Positions 25,216 through 35,120 are shown, counted from the first letter of the stretch. The stretch is DNA of 59,474 nt from Oribacterium sp. (GCA_004554245.1 SFND01000019.1:1-59474), one strand, 5' to 3'. The notes: generated by a model from the sequence alone, not told the origin. Made by a program: numbers and translations.

Positions 25216-25602
25216 ATGGAACAGAATGAAGAGAGAGCAACACATGTTGTATATGAGAAGGATGAGCATGGTCAGATCGTCATCGCGGATGAGGTCGTCG
25301 CGATCATCGCAGGCATCGCAGCGACCGAGGTAAAGGGTGTCGATTCCATGTATGGCGGCTGGTCCGGCGAGATCATCTCCAGAATGGGTATCCGCGACCT
25401 CAGTAAGGGCGTAAGCATCAGCATCGAGGATGGGCACGTTTCCGTGAAGCTGAGCCTGAACGTAAGGTACGGTTACTCCATCCCGGATGTATCGAGAAAC
25501 GTACAGGATAAGGTCGCTTCGGCCATCGAGTCCATGACCGGTCTCAGTGTGCTGGATGTCAACATCCGCATCGCCGGTGTGGTCAATGCTGAGAACGAGT
25601 GA
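25216..25602 (+). CDS. Asp23/Gls24 family envelope stress protein
   Basis: 128 residues, the single-domain Asp23/Gls24 fold. The typical blocks are IADEVVAIIAGIAATEVKGV near the start and VSVKLSLNVRYGYSIPDVSRNVQDKVASAIESMTGL (cited in part) in the centre. In Staphylococcus, Asp23 is a membrane-associated protein linked to cell-wall stress. In Clostridia a member regularly precedes nusB, as here. I start at 25216, where CGGAGG is upstream, rather than at the GTG of 25192. It is probably the first gene of a long operon that runs through recN. Confidence 0.92.
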   Translation: MEQNEERATHVVYEKDEHGQIVIADEVVAIIAGIAATEVKGVDSMYGGWSGEIISRMGIRDLSKGVSISIEDGHVSVKLSLNVRYGYSIPDVSRNVQDKVASAIESMTGLSVLDVNIRIAGVVNAENE

Positions 25603-25630
25603 GTTGAAATAAAGTATAGGTAAGGAAATC

Positions 25631-26173
25631 ATGAATAAACGAGAAGAAAGAGATCATAAGTTTAAGCTCCTGTTCTGCACACAGTTCTACCCTGGGCAGG
25701 AGATTCCGGAGCAGCTCGCACGCTATTTCGAGTCCCCGGATTACGAGGATGGCGATGGCGTCGTGCACATCGAGAATCTGAGCGAGGAGGACCAGCAGCG
25801 TCTGGAGGCGGAGGTGGAGAAGATCACCGCGAAGCTCCCGGAGCTGGATGCGCGTATCGATTCCGCTGCCGAGGGCTGGAAGACCGATCGTATGACGAAG
25901 ACCGACCTGACGGCGATTCGTCTCGCACTTTATGAGATCGAGTATGACGAGACGGTCCCGGACAGGGTAGCCATCAACGAGGCGGTCGAGCTCGCGAAGA
26001 AGTATGGTGGCGACGAGTCCGGCTCCTTCGTCAATGGTGTCCTGGCACGTCTTGTGAACAGCGACCGCGTATCGACGCGAAGCGTGAAGGCACCACGTAA
26101 GCAGCAGGGTGAGCTCACGGAGAAGAAGACTGCCGGTAAGGGCGTTCAGATCATCGTGAACCGCAACAGATAA
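25631..26173 (+). CDS. nusB: Transcription antitermination factor NusB
   Basis: 180 residues. NusB binds boxA RNA with NusE and helps antitermination of rRNA operons. The C-terminal family core is clear (MTKTDLTAIRLALYEIEYDE, VAINEAVELAKKYGGDESGSFVNGVL). Two additions are seen: an acidic loop at about 38-55 (PDYEDGDGVVHIENLSEED) and a basic tail of about 30 residues after the core (VKAPRKQQGELTEKK...). Both make it longer than the usual 130-150 residues. It lies 28 bases after asp23 and 15 bases before xseA. Confidence 0.94.
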   Translation: MNKREERDHKFKLLFCTQFYPGQEIPEQLARYFESPDYEDGDGVVHIENLSEEDQQRLEAEVEKITAKLPELDARIDSAAEGWKTDRMTKTDLTAIRLALYEIEYDETVPDRVAINEAVELAKKYGGDESGSFVNGVLARLVNSDRVSTRSVKAPRKQQGELTEKKTAGKGVQIIVNRNR

Positions 26174-26188
26174 GAATAAAGGATTCCT

Positions 26189-27589
26189 ATGAATAAAGAC
26201 AGTCGTGCATATACTGTGTCCCAGGTGAACCGATATATCGCAAACATGTTTTCATCGGATTTCGCACTGAAAAATATCACGATCCAGGGTGAGATTTCAA
26301 ACCTGAAATACCATCCGACCGGGCATATTTACTTTACACTGAAGGACGCAGCTTCGCAGATCTCCGGTATCATGTTTGCCGGTGACCGTGCGGGGCTTCC
26401 GTTTAAATTGGAGAATGGCATGCGCGTACTCTGTACGGGCAGTGTCGGCGTCTATGAGCGCGGCGGCAGCTATCAGATCTACGCGAAGCGCTTCATGGCG
26501 GATGGGATCGGAGATCTCTACATCCGTTTCGAGCAGCTGAAAAAGGAGCTCGAGGAGATGGGACTCTTCGATCCGATGTATAAGAAGCCGATCCCGAAGT
26601 ATGCGCAGCGGATCGGTGTCGTGACCGCGAAAACCGGCGCAGCTGTCCGCGATATCATCCAGATCTCGAAACGACGGAATCCATATGTGGAGATCGTCCT
26701 CTACCCGGCACTGGTGCAGGGGGAGGGGGCGGTTCCGTCTATCGTACATGGGATACGGACACTGGACCAGCTGGGCCTCGACGTGCTGATCGTCGGACGT
26801 GGCGGTGGCTCCATCGAGGACCTGTGGGCGTTTAACGAAGAGCCCGTGGCCCGGGCGATCTTCGAGGCGGATACCCCGATCATCAGCGCGGTCGGCCATG
26901 AAACGGATACGACCATCGCAGATTATGTCGCGGATCTCCGTGCACCGACCCCGAGTGCAGGCGCGGAGCTTGCGGTCTTCGACTATCAGAAGCTGATGGA
27001 GGAGATGGCAGGCTGGCATGCGACCCTTGGGAGCGTGATGAACGAGCGCATACAGGATGAGCGTCAGCGGCTCGCGATGGAGAAGCTGCGGCTCAACCAG
27101 TTGAGCCCTGGCAGCATCCTGAAGGAGTACCAGAAGCGGAGCCTTCAGTACGAGACGCAGCTCCGCGATGCGATGCGGGAGAAGCTGCAGGACGCGAAGG
27201 ACCGTGCACGCCGCTATGACGGATTACGCACAGAGATGAAGACACAGCTGCAGCAGGCGAAGGACCGGCTGGCGGGCTACAGCGGCCTCCGGGAGCAGAT
27301 GCTTCAGCGACTGCACGACGCGAAGGAGCAGCTGCACCGCTACGATGCGCTGCCGATGTGGATGACGCAGACACTGGACCGCGCCCGTCATGGGCTTGCG
27401 CTCCGGACCGAAAAGCTCGAGGCCGTGAGTCCGCTTCGGAAGCTGAGCAGTGGCTACGGCTATGTGCAGGATGCCGAGGGACATCGCGTGGACTCGGTCG
27501 GAAAGCTGGCGGTTGGTGAGCTGATTACGACGCAGCTTCAGGACGGAAGCTTCCGGAGTCGGGTGGAGCAGATCACGACGACGAAGTAA
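26189..27589 (+). CDS. xseA: Exodeoxyribonuclease VII large subunit
   Basis: 466 residues. With XseB it forms a single-strand exonuclease. The N-terminal OB fold (about 1-105, YTVSQVNRYIANMFSSDFAL, GEISNLKYHPTGHIYFTLKD) binds DNA. The catalytic domain has the family blocks GVVTAKTGAAVRDI, DVLIVGRGGGSIEDLWAFNE and SAVGHETDTTIADYVADLRAPTPS (cited in part). A long coiled coil (about 270-415) contains many Arg and Gln. AAAGGATTCCT precedes the ATG. Confidence 0.97.
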   Translation: MNKDSRAYTVSQVNRYIANMFSSDFALKNITIQGEISNLKYHPTGHIYFTLKDAASQISGIMFAGDRAGLPFKLENGMRVLCTGSVGVYERGGSYQIYAKRFMADGIGDLYIRFEQLKKELEEMGLFDPMYKKPIPKYAQRIGVVTAKTGAAVRDIIQISKRRNPYVEIVLYPALVQGEGAVPSIVHGIRTLDQLGLDVLIVGRGGGSIEDLWAFNEEPVARAIFEADTPIISAVGHETDTTIADYVADLRAPTPSAGAELAVFDYQKLMEEMAGWHATLGSVMNERIQDERQRLAMEKLRLNQLSPGSILKEYQKRSLQYETQLRDAMREKLQDAKDRARRYDGLRTEMKTQLQQAKDRLAGYSGLREQMLQRLHDAKEQLHRYDALPMWMTQTLDRARHGLALRTEKLEAVSPLRKLSSGYGYVQDAEGHRVDSVGKLAVGELITTQLQDGSFRSRVEQITTTK

Positions 27590-27606
27590 ATTCGGAAAGG
27601 ATAGTT

Positions 27607-27843
27607 ATGCCGGTGAAAAAGAGTGCGGCAGCCGCCGCAGAAAAAGAAAAGGAACAGAAGCCTCTCCAGGAGGTGTTTGCAGAGCTTGACGAGCTCGTCG
27701 AGAAGATGAGCCGTGAGGAGAGTCTCGAGAAGACCTTCGATATGTATCAGAAGGGCGTGACGCTTCTCCGGAGTGCAAATGACAGTATCGATCGAATCGA
27801 AAAACAGGTAAAGGTGCTGGATGATGAAGGATTTCTCTCTTGA
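27607..27843 (+). CDS. xseB: Exodeoxyribonuclease VII small subunit
   Basis: 78 residues, the usual size. A polar Lys/Ala/Glu start of about 22 residues precedes the helical hairpin (FAELDELVEKMSREESLEKTF, YQKGVTLLRSANDSIDRIEKQ) that coats the XseA coiled coil. It follows xseA by 17 bases and overlaps ispA by 23 bases, so translation is probably coupled. Confidence 0.95.
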   Translation: MPVKKSAAAAAEKEKEQKPLQEVFAELDELVEKMSREESLEKTFDMYQKGVTLLRSANDSIDRIEKQVKVLDDEGFLS

Positions 27844-28804
27844 ACTGAAAACGACAGTCGCGGAGGTCGACGCGATCGTCCTCGCGCAGCTCCCGAAGGT
27901 GGAGGGACAGCAGAAGACCGTGCTGGAGGCGATGCAGTATTCCGTGACCGCCGGCGGAAAGCGGATCCGTCCGATCCTCGTGAAGAAGTGCTATGCGCTC
28001 TACAAGGACCGAAAGGACGCCGGCTGGGACCGCTTTATGAAGCCGATCGTCGAGGCCTTCATGGGGGCGATCGAGATGATCCATACCTTCTCGCTCTGCC
28101 ATGATGACCTTCCGTGCATGGACGGGGATCAGTATCGTCGCGGTCAGAAATCGACCTGGTATCGGTTCGGCGAGGACATGGGCACCCTTGCAGGGGATGC
28201 ACTCTCCCTCTATGCTTTTCAGCGGGTGACGGAGGTGTATCTCCGCCAGCTTTCCCGTGCGGCCGTGACCGGTGGCGTGGACAGCCCGGATGAATCCTCG
28301 AAGTTTGCAAACGCCGTACTGAAGGCGACGGCTATCCTCGCCGGAAAGTCCGGTGTCGATGGCATGCTCGGCGGTCAGACCGTCGACGTCGAGATGACCG
28401 GAAAGCCGCTCAGTGAGCCGCAGCTTCAGTTTGTGTATGAGCTGAAGACCGGGGCACTGCTGGAGGCCGCCATGATGATGGGCGCGGTTCTCGGAGGTGC
28501 ATCGCAGATGGAGCTTCGGCGGCTCGAAGGCATCGCCCGCAGCATCGGTGTGGCCTTTCAGATCGAGGATGATATCCTCGACGAGACGAGCACACAGGAG
28601 GTGCTGGGGAAGCCGATCCACTCGGACGAGGAAAACAACAAGACGACCTGGGTGTCGATTCACGGACTCGAGGCGGCCCAGGCCGAGGTGCAGCGTCTCT
28701 CGGAGGAAGCCATCGAGGGACTGAAGAGCCTTTCGGAGGTCGATGAAGACGCCCGTCAGTTCCTCATCGCACTCACCGAAGAGCTGATTCATCGGAAAAA
28801 GTAA
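27821..28804 (+). CDS. ispA: Farnesyl diphosphate synthase-type polyprenyl synthetase
   Basis: 327 residues. It condenses isopentenyl diphosphate with allylic diphosphates to give a short-chain product, probably farnesyl diphosphate. The first Asp-rich motif DDLPCMD starts at residue 95 and the second, DDILD, at 250. GGKRIRP and GGQTVDVE are also present. It is somewhat longer than the usual 290-300 residues because of an insertion at about 143-160 (SRAAVTGGVDSPDESSKF). It starts inside the xseB end, with two adjacent ATG codons at 27821 and 27824, and is followed by dxs, an isoprenoid precursor gene. Confidence 0.92.
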   Translation: MMKDFSLELKTTVAEVDAIVLAQLPKVEGQQKTVLEAMQYSVTAGGKRIRPILVKKCYALYKDRKDAGWDRFMKPIVEAFMGAIEMIHTFSLCHDDLPCMDGDQYRRGQKSTWYRFGEDMGTLAGDALSLYAFQRVTEVYLRQLSRAAVTGGVDSPDESSKFANAVLKATAILAGKSGVDGMLGGQTVDVEMTGKPLSEPQLQFVYELKTGALLEAAMMMGAVLGGASQMELRRLEGIARSIGVAFQIEDDILDETSTQEVLGKPIHSDEENNKTTWVSIHGLEAAQAEVQRLSEEAIEGLKSLSEVDEDARQFLIALTEELIHRKK

Positions 28805-28916
28805 AAAGGAGAATGCGTTCACAGGCGGACGTGGCAGCAGGACGCTGCAGGCGGATGCTCGTGACGCTGTACCGGAACGTGGAGCAGAGACAGCGGCGAA
28901 ACGTGCACCGGGATAA

Positions 28917-30863
28917 GTGAAAAGTATGTTACTGGATGATATACATGGACCGGAGGATCTGAAGAAACTGAATGATCATCAGCTCAGAAAACTCGCGTCC
29001 GAAATCAGACAATTTATCATAGAGAAAACCTCCGAGTACGGAGGCCACCTCGCCTCGAATCTCGGGGTGGTGGAGCTGACCATCGGGCTGTATCTGGCCC
29101 TCGATCTGCCAGAGGATAAGATCGTGTGGGATGTAGGCCATCAGGCCTATACTCATAAGATCCTGTCCGGTCGAAAGGAAAACTTCGACGGACTCCGGCA
29201 GTATCATGGCATGAGCGGCTTCCCGAAGCGGGCGGAGAGTCCGTTTGACTGCTTCGGTACGGGCCACAGCTCCACCTCGATTTCCGCCGGGCTCGGCATC
29301 GCTACGGCCCGCGATATCAAGGGCGAGCACTATACCGTCGTGTCCGTCATCGGCGATGGCGCGCTGACCGGTGGCCTCGCGTATGAGGGACTCAATAACG
29401 CAGCCCAGATGAAGAAAAACTTCATCATCGTGCTGAACGACAACAAGATGTCGATCTCCCGAAACGTCGGCGGTATGTCGAAGTACCTGAACGGACTGCG
29501 TTCGAACCGTGGCTATAATCAGCTGAAGATCGATGTCGGCAGTACGCTGATGCGCGTACCGGGCGTCGGACCACAGCTCGTAAAGCGGGTGCAGCGGGCG
29601 AAGAACTCGCTGAAGCAGCTCCTCATTCCGGGCATGCTGTTCGAGGATATGGGCATCACCTACCTCGGGCCGATCGACGGTCACAACATCCGTGAGGTGG
29701 AGCGGACCATCGAGGAGGCGAAGAAGATCGACCACGCGGTGCTCGTGCACGTCCTGACCACGAAGGGCAAGGGCTATGCACCGGCAGAGCAGAATCCCGC
29801 GCACTATCACGGGGTTTCTCCGTTCGATCAGAAAACCGGAAAGGCGCTCTCGCCATCGAAGGAGAGCTACACCTCTGTTTTTTCGAAGACGCTGTGCCGT
29901 CTCGCCCGCGAAAATAAAAAAATCGTCGGCATCACCGCTGCGATGCCGGACGGTACCGGGCTCAGTGCGTTCGCAAAGGAATTCCCGGATCGTTTCTTCG
30001 ATGTGGGCATCGCGGAGCAGCACGCCGTCACCTGTGCCGCCGGTATGGCAAGCAACGGCCTGAAGCCGGTGTTTGCGGTCTACTCGAGCTTCCTGCAGCG
30101 TGCCTACGACCAGATCGTGCATGACGTCTGCCTCCAGAAGCTGCCAGTCGTGTTCTGCATCGACCGTGCCGGCCTCGTGGGCTCCGACGGTGAGACGCAC
30201 CAGGGGATCTTCGACTACAGCTATCTCACGCACATCCCGCACATGACGGTGATGGCACCGAAAAACGCCGATGAGCTCACAGCGATGCTGGCATTTGCGA
30301 TGAAGTATCCGCTGCCGATCAGCATCCGCTATCCGCGTGGTGCGGCTTACCAGGGGCTTCGTGAATTTGCGGCACCGATCGAGCATGGCCGCGCCGAGCT
30401 TCTCTATCAGGGCAGTGATATCGCCCTCGTGGCCGTCGGTTCGATGGTCTCCACGGCGGATCACATACGTGAAAAGGCCGTATCCTACGGCCATCAACTG
30501 ACGCTCGTGAACGCGCGCTTCGTGAAGCCGATCGATACGGATATGCTGGATCGTCTCGCAGAAAACCATACCACGATCGTGACCCTCGAGGAGAACGTGA
30601 AGCAGGGTGGCTTCGGTATCCAGGTCGAGGCGTATATCCATGAGCATCATCCGGAGGTGAAGGTCGTGACGATCACCCTCCCGGACAAGTACGTGGAGCA
30701 CGGCGATGTGACGAAGCTCCGCGCCTACCTCGGCATCGACAGCGACTCGATCATCGAGCGGCTCCGCCAGGAGGGCGTGATTCCGGCGGGGGATCCGGCC
30801 AATGCAGACGAGCGGAACGAAGAGAGCTCCGCGGGCGCTGAACCGGCGGACGAAACGAAGTGA
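28917..30863 (+). CDS. dxs: 1-deoxy-D-xylulose-5-phosphate synthase
   Basis: 648 residues if started at the GTG of 28917; the ATG at 28926 would also serve. This thiamine-diphosphate enzyme condenses pyruvate and glyceraldehyde 3-phosphate, the first step of the MEP isoprenoid route. ThDP-binding GDGALTGGLAYEGLNNA, substrate-site HQAYTHKILSGRK, and the transketolase central block GIAEQHAVTCAAGMA are intact. The last 25 residues form an Ala/Glu/Asp-rich tail beyond the normal end. The DNA for that tail contains GCCAATGC. The 112-base gap to ispA holds only a weak 35-codon ORF. Because ThDP is its cofactor, it depends on the thiamine salvage encoded nearby. Confidence 0.96.
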   Translation: MKSMLLDDIHGPEDLKKLNDHQLRKLASEIRQFIIEKTSEYGGHLASNLGVVELTIGLYLALDLPEDKIVWDVGHQAYTHKILSGRKENFDGLRQYHGMSGFPKRAESPFDCFGTGHSSTSISAGLGIATARDIKGEHYTVVSVIGDGALTGGLAYEGLNNAAQMKKNFIIVLNDNKMSISRNVGGMSKYLNGLRSNRGYNQLKIDVGSTLMRVPGVGPQLVKRVQRAKNSLKQLLIPGMLFEDMGITYLGPIDGHNIREVERTIEEAKKIDHAVLVHVLTTKGKGYAPAEQNPAHYHGVSPFDQKTGKALSPSKESYTSVFSKTLCRLARENKKIVGITAAMPDGTGLSAFAKEFPDRFFDVGIAEQHAVTCAAGMASNGLKPVFAVYSSFLQRAYDQIVHDVCLQKLPVVFCIDRAGLVGSDGETHQGIFDYSYLTHIPHMTVMAPKNADELTAMLAFAMKYPLPISIRYPRGAAYQGLREFAAPIEHGRAELLYQGSDIALVAVGSMVSTADHIREKAVSYGHQLTLVNARFVKPIDTDMLDRLAENHTTIVTLEENVKQGGFGIQVEAYIHEHHPEVKVVTITLPDKYVEHGDVTKLRAYLGIDSDSIIERLRQEGVIPAGDPANADERNEESSAGAEPADETK

Positions 30864-30963
30864 AAACGCGCCGGAACGGGGACAGATGCGCCAGAATATG
30901 TGCATCGCCGACCCGGGCGTAGAAGAATACAAAGGGCAGAACACAGCCCGGAAAGAGTCATCA

Positions 30964-31914
30964 GTGAAGAAAGAACGACTTGACGTGCTGCTGGTCAATC
31001 GAGGACTGGCAGAATCCAGAGAAAAAGCGAAGCGCACCATTATGGCCGGCATCGTGTATGTCGATGGCCAGAAGGAAGATAAGGCCGGCTCTACCTTCGA
31101 TCCGGAATCCGAGATCGAGGTCCGCGGTAACGTGCTTCCGTATGTCTCCCGTGGCGGTCTGAAGCTCGAGAAGGCGATCCGCGAGTTCGGCGTATCCTGT
31201 GAAGGCAAGGTCTGCCTCGATATCGGTGCCAGCACTGGCGGCTTCACCGACTGCATGCTGCAGAACGGTGCGGTCAGGGTCTTCGCTATCGATGTCGGCC
31301 ACGGCCAGCTCGACTGGAAACTCCGAAACGATCCGCGTGTGGTCTGCATGGAGAAGACAAACATCCGCTATGTGAAGCCGGAGGATATCGGAGAGAAGGC
31401 ACGGCTCGTGTCTATCGATGTCAGCTTTATCAGTCTGCAGCTCGTGCTGCCGGTGGTGAAGACCCTGATCGCCGAGGACTGTCAGGTCGTCTGCCTCATC
31501 AAGCCGCAGTTCGAAGCGGGTAGAGAGCAGGTCGGCAAGAAGGGCGTGGTCCGTGATAAGGCGGTCCATGTCGAGGTCATCGAGAAGACCATCACCGCCG
31601 CCTATGCCCTCGGCTTCATGCTGAAGGAGCTGACCTTCAGTCCGATCAAGGGACCGGAGGGGAATATCGAGTACCTCGCAGAGCTGATGCTCCGACCGGA
31701 TACCGCAACGGAGAATGATGATATGACCGTTTCCGACGCGACGGTGGAGAAGCCGGACGCAGCGGAGCACGAAGAAAACGCGGCCGGCGGTGACGATGCA
31801 GCGGATCCGAAGCATTGGCCGACCGAGGGGGAGGAAAGCCCGGCACCGGCGTGGCTGCATGCGCGTGCGGTGGAGGTCGTAAAGGCATCCCACGCGATGC
31901 TCGACATCAAGTGA
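30964..31914 (+). CDS. tlyA: TlyA-family rRNA 2'-O-methyltransferase / hemolysin-like protein
   Basis: 316 residues from the GTG at 30964, which has GGAAAGAG upstream; an upstream ATG at 30802 would overlap dxs. Residues 1-60 are an S4 RNA-binding domain (KERLDVLLVNRGLAESREKAKRTI, cited in part), followed by an FtsJ-like methyltransferase domain (CLDIGASTGGFTDCMLQNGA). Family members methylate 16S and 23S rRNA at C1409/C1920. An insertion of about 50 acidic, Ala-rich residues (about 246-296) interrupts the domain before the last helix. Its DNA contains GCATTGGC. It lies about 100 bases after dxs. Confidence 0.93.
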   Translation: MKKERLDVLLVNRGLAESREKAKRTIMAGIVYVDGQKEDKAGSTFDPESEIEVRGNVLPYVSRGGLKLEKAIREFGVSCEGKVCLDIGASTGGFTDCMLQNGAVRVFAIDVGHGQLDWKLRNDPRVVCMEKTNIRYVKPEDIGEKARLVSIDVSFISLQLVLPVVKTLIAEDCQVVCLIKPQFEAGREQVGKKGVVRDKAVHVEVIEKTITAAYALGFMLKELTFSPIKGPEGNIEYLAELMLRPDTATENDDMTVSDATVEKPDAAEHEENAAGGDDAADPKHWPTEGEESPAPAWLHARAVEVVKASHAMLDIK

Positions 31915-31963
31915 GGGCGATGCGTGCGGATAGAGGATCCTCTGGTTCGGGAGATGATGAGAC

Positions 31964-32779
31964 ATGAATATCACACTGGTAGTAAATGCGAAAAAGCCGG
32001 ACTCCTGCCGCTATGCAGAGAGCATCCGGCAGTACCTCGAGGCGCGGGATGTGCAGGTGAAGGCGCTGTACGGTGAGTATACACGGGACGACTTCTCGGA
32101 TGCGGACGCCATCATTTCCATCGGAGGTGATGGCACGATGCTTCGTCTCGCGGGCGTGCTGCGCGGACAGGATACACCGCTGCTCGGGGTCAATGCAGGC
32201 CACCTGGGGTATCTGACCCAGGTCTCGCAGGCGGACCAGATCCCGGGTGCGCTTGATCGGCTCCTCGCCCATGACTATACACGCGATGTGCGCGCCATGC
32301 TGCATGGCAGTGTGCGTCGAAATGGCGAGGTGATCCGCCGCGGAACCGCGCTGAATGAGATCCTGATCTCACGCTGTGAGGGCATCAGCGTGCTGCGCTT
32401 CACGGTGCTCTGTGATGGCGAGGAGCTCAGTCACTATACAGCGGATGGCATCCTTTTCGCGACGCCGACCGGCTCGACGGCCTATAATCTGTCGGCGGGC
32501 GGACCGATCGCGGCACCGGAGACCAGGGTCATCATCATGACGCCGATCTGCGCCCACTCGACGAACAGCCGACCGGTGATCCTGCCGGATACCAGCCATA
32601 TCGAGGTGCGCATCGAATCGGAAAATGAAATCGTGGCCTTCGACGGTGAGCGGATCGTGCGTCTGCAGCCGGGCGACGTCGTGAAGGTGCGGCGTGCGAA
32701 TGAGATGACCACCTTCGTGAAGCTTCGCGCGTCCAGCTTCCTGGAGACCCTGCGCGAGAAGATGGACGACGAAGACTGA
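31964..32779 (+). CDS. nadK: NAD kinase
   Basis: 271 residues. It phosphorylates NAD to NADP. The GGDGTML motif lies at about 53-59, and the ATP/NAD block GVNAGHLGYLTQV, the NEILISR strand and FATPTGSTAYNLSAGGPI (cited in part) are all present. GGGAGATGAGAC precedes the ATG. It sits 49 bases after tlyA and 116 bases before argR in the conserved clostridial order. Confidence 0.96.
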   Translation: MNITLVVNAKKPDSCRYAESIRQYLEARDVQVKALYGEYTRDDFSDADAIISIGGDGTMLRLAGVLRGQDTPLLGVNAGHLGYLTQVSQADQIPGALDRLLAHDYTRDVRAMLHGSVRRNGEVIRRGTALNEILISRCEGISVLRFTVLCDGEELSHYTADGILFATPTGSTAYNLSAGGPIAAPETRVIIMTPICAHSTNSRPVILPDTSHIEVRIESENEIVAFDGERIVRLQPGDVVKVRRANEMTTFVKLRASSFLETLREKMDDED

Positions 32780-32895
32780 TGTACGCGGGCGTCGAAGATG
32801 CCCGGCTGAAAGACCACGGGTGCGTCCGAGGGACGTGGGGACACCGGTGATACGAGCGCTGCCGGGAGCGGCAGCATCCATGAAGAGGTTTACAA

Positions 32896-33354
32896 ATGAA
32901 GAAATCCAGACACCAGAAAATCATCGATCTCGTGCAGCATACACGTATCGCAACGCAGGAGGAGCTGGCGGATATCCTGAACCAGGAAGGTTATAAGGTG
33001 ACGCAGGCGACCGTTTCTCGTGATATCAAGGAGCTCAAGCTAAGCAAGGTCCCGGGACCGGGTGGCGTACAGTACTACCAGCTGCTGGAGCCGGAGGAGC
33101 AGGCGTACGCTGATAAGTATATCCGTGTACTGCGCGAGGCGCTGATGAGTATGGATACGGCAGGAAACCTGCTGGTGATCCGCACCATGTCCGGTATGGC
33201 GAACGCGGTCGCGGCGGCGCTCGATCACTTCCGCTTCGAAGAAATCGTCGGCACGCTGGCCGGCGATGATACCATCATGTGTGCAACGAAAAATGGTGAC
33301 GATGCGGAGCGTATCATGCATAAGGTCAGAGGACTCCTCGGAGAGAAGAGCTGA
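32896..33354 (+). CDS. argR: Arginine repressor
   Basis: 152 residues. The N-terminal winged helix (ATQEELADILNQEGYKVTQATVSRDIKELKL, cited in part) binds ARG boxes, and the C-terminal hexamer domain carries the arginine-binding GTLAGDDTIM. AAGAGG precedes the ATG at a short distance. Likely target: the argG promoter at 12655-12683, which has matching boxes. The location before recN is usual in Firmicutes and does not itself imply an arginine operon. No ARG box was seen at its own start. Confidence 0.96.
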   Translation: MKKSRHQKIIDLVQHTRIATQEELADILNQEGYKVTQATVSRDIKELKLSKVPGPGGVQYYQLLEPEEQAYADKYIRVLREALMSMDTAGNLLVIRTMSGMANAVAAALDHFRFEEIVGTLAGDDTIMCATKNGDDAERIMHKVRGLLGEKS

Positions 33355-33470
33355 CGGAGCATCCAGGTACAGAGAATCTCCGCAGCGTACGCAGGTGGAA
33401 GAATCATGCAGACTGGGCGCTACGGCGTCCGGTCTTACTACATATAACGGAAGTTTCGGAGGAAACGCAT

Positions 33471-35120
33471 ATGTTATATCATCTTCATGTAAAGGATCTC
33501 GCCCTGATCGACTCCGCCGAGGTGGAGTTCGAGCCAGGGCTCAATATTCTGACCGGTGAGACGGGTGCCGGAAAGTCGATCCTGATCGGCTCCATCAATC
33601 TTGCGCTGGGCTCGAAGGCCAGCCGGGACATGATCCGCAGCGGACAACCGTATGGACTCGTGGAGCTTGTCTTCGGTGATTTCAGCGAGGAACTCGTCGG
33701 GAAGCTGCGGGCGCTCGACATCGAGCCGGAGGACGGGCAGCTCATCATCCGCCGGAAGATCTCCGCTACGCGTTCGGAAATCAAGATCAATGATGAGACC
33801 GTGACACTCGCGAAGCTCCGGAAGGTAACAGAGCTCCTCATCGACATCCACGGGCAGCATGAGCATCAGTCGCTCCTCCGGGACGGCTACCATCTGAAGA
33901 TCCTCGACGATTTCCAGCAGAAGGAGACCGGGGCACTGCGTGCGGAGATCGCAGAGAAGTACCATGACTGGACGGCGCTCCGGGAGAAGCTCGCCGGCTT
34001 CGACATGGATGAGGCGCAGCGTCAGCGGGAGCTTGATTTCCTGCAGTTTGAGATCGACGATATCGAGAAGGCGGCACTGCGCGAGGGTGAGGAGGAAGAG
34101 CTCGCCCAGAAGTACCGGAAGTACCAGAATGCGCAGCGCATCTACGGTTCGGTCGCACGGACGCGGGAAATCCTCGACGGCGTTGATTTCTCGTCGGCGA
34201 TCCACGAGATGCAGGATGCGCTTCAGTACGACAGCGCGCTTCAGAACGTCAGCGACAGCCTGTATGACCTCTCCTCGATCTCCGAGGATACCGTGCGTGC
34301 GCTCGACCACTATATGGAGGACAACGAGTACGACGAAGAGGATTTCCAGCTGGTGACGGAGCGGCTCGACTATATCCGCTCGATCATGATGAAGTATGGC
34401 GGAACTGTCGCGAAGGTGGAGGACACCCTCGTGGCGAAGAAGCAGCGCCTCGCTGAGCTCGAGGACTATGATGCGGCACGATCACGCTGCGAGAAGGCCG
34501 TGGCAAAGGCGGAGTCCGTGCTTCGGGCACGCTGTGCAGAGCTCACGAAGGCCCGTGAAAAGGGTGCGAAGCAGCTGAGTGAGCGCATCCGTCAGGAGCT
34601 GTCGGAGATGGGCTTCCTGGATATCCGCTTCGAGCTTCCGCTCAGCGCACTGAAGGAGCCGGGGGCAAATGGTATGGATGAGGCCCATTTCGTCGTGAGC
34701 CTGAACCCAGGTGAACCGCTGCGACCGCTCAGTGAGGTGGCGTCCGGTGGTGAGCTCAGCCGTATCATGCTGTCCATCAAGACTGTGCTGGCCGACAGCG
34801 ATGAGATCCCGACCCTGATCTTCGACGAGATCGATACCGGTATCTCCGGTCGGACGGCAGAGAAAGTCTCAGAGAAGCTCCGGAAGATTGCACAGCTTCA
34901 CCAGGTCATCCTGATCACGCATCTGCCGCAGATCGCAGCGAAGGCCGATCAGCATTTCTGCATCGAGAAGTCGGTGTCCGACGGCCATACACATACCAGG
35001 ATCCATGCGCTCTCGGAAGAAGAATCCGTTCTTGAGCTTGCGCGACTGCTTGCGGGTGGACAGATCACGGACGCAGTGCTCGCGAACGCGCGGGAGCTGA
35101 AGAAGCTGGCGCGACGGTGA
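33471..35120 (+). CDS. recN: DNA repair protein RecN
   Basis: 549 residues. RecN is an SMC-like ATPase acting at double-strand breaks. The Walker A motif GETGAGKS is at 29-36, a long coiled coil spans about 150-370, and the C-terminal head has the ABC signature (SGGELSRIMLSIK) and Walker B (TLIFDEIDTGISGRTA). CGGAGG precedes the ATG. It is the last gene of the asp23-recN cluster. GCATTGGC occurs 19 bases after the stop. Confidence 0.96.
   Translation: MLYHLHVKDLALIDSAEVEFEPGLNILTGETGAGKSILIGSINLALGSKASRDMIRSGQPYGLVELVFGDFSEELVGKLRALDIEPEDGQLIIRRKISATRSEIKINDETVTLAKLRKVTELLIDIHGQHEHQSLLRDGYHLKILDDFQQKETGALRAEIAEKYHDWTALREKLAGFDMDEAQRQRELDFLQFEIDDIEKAALREGEEEELAQKYRKYQNAQRIYGSVARTREILDGVDFSSAIHEMQDALQYDSALQNVSDSLYDLSSISEDTVRALDHYMEDNEYDEEDFQLVTERLDYIRSIMMKYGGTVAKVEDTLVAKKQRLAELEDYDAARSRCEKAVAKAESVLRARCAELTKAREKGAKQLSERIRQELSEMGFLDIRFELPLSALKEPGANGMDEAHFVVSLNPGEPLRPLSEVASGGELSRIMLSIKTVLADSDEIPTLIFDEIDTGISGRTAEKVSEKLRKIAQLHQVILITHLPQIAAKADQHFCIEKSVSDGHTHTRIHALSEEESVLELARLLAGGQITDAVLANARELKKLARR

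Noticed and set aside
28813..28920. 35-codon ORF between ispA and dxs ending on the dxs start
   Set aside because: The purine-rich site lies one base from its ATG and the Arg-rich translation resembles nothing known; it is probably spacer.
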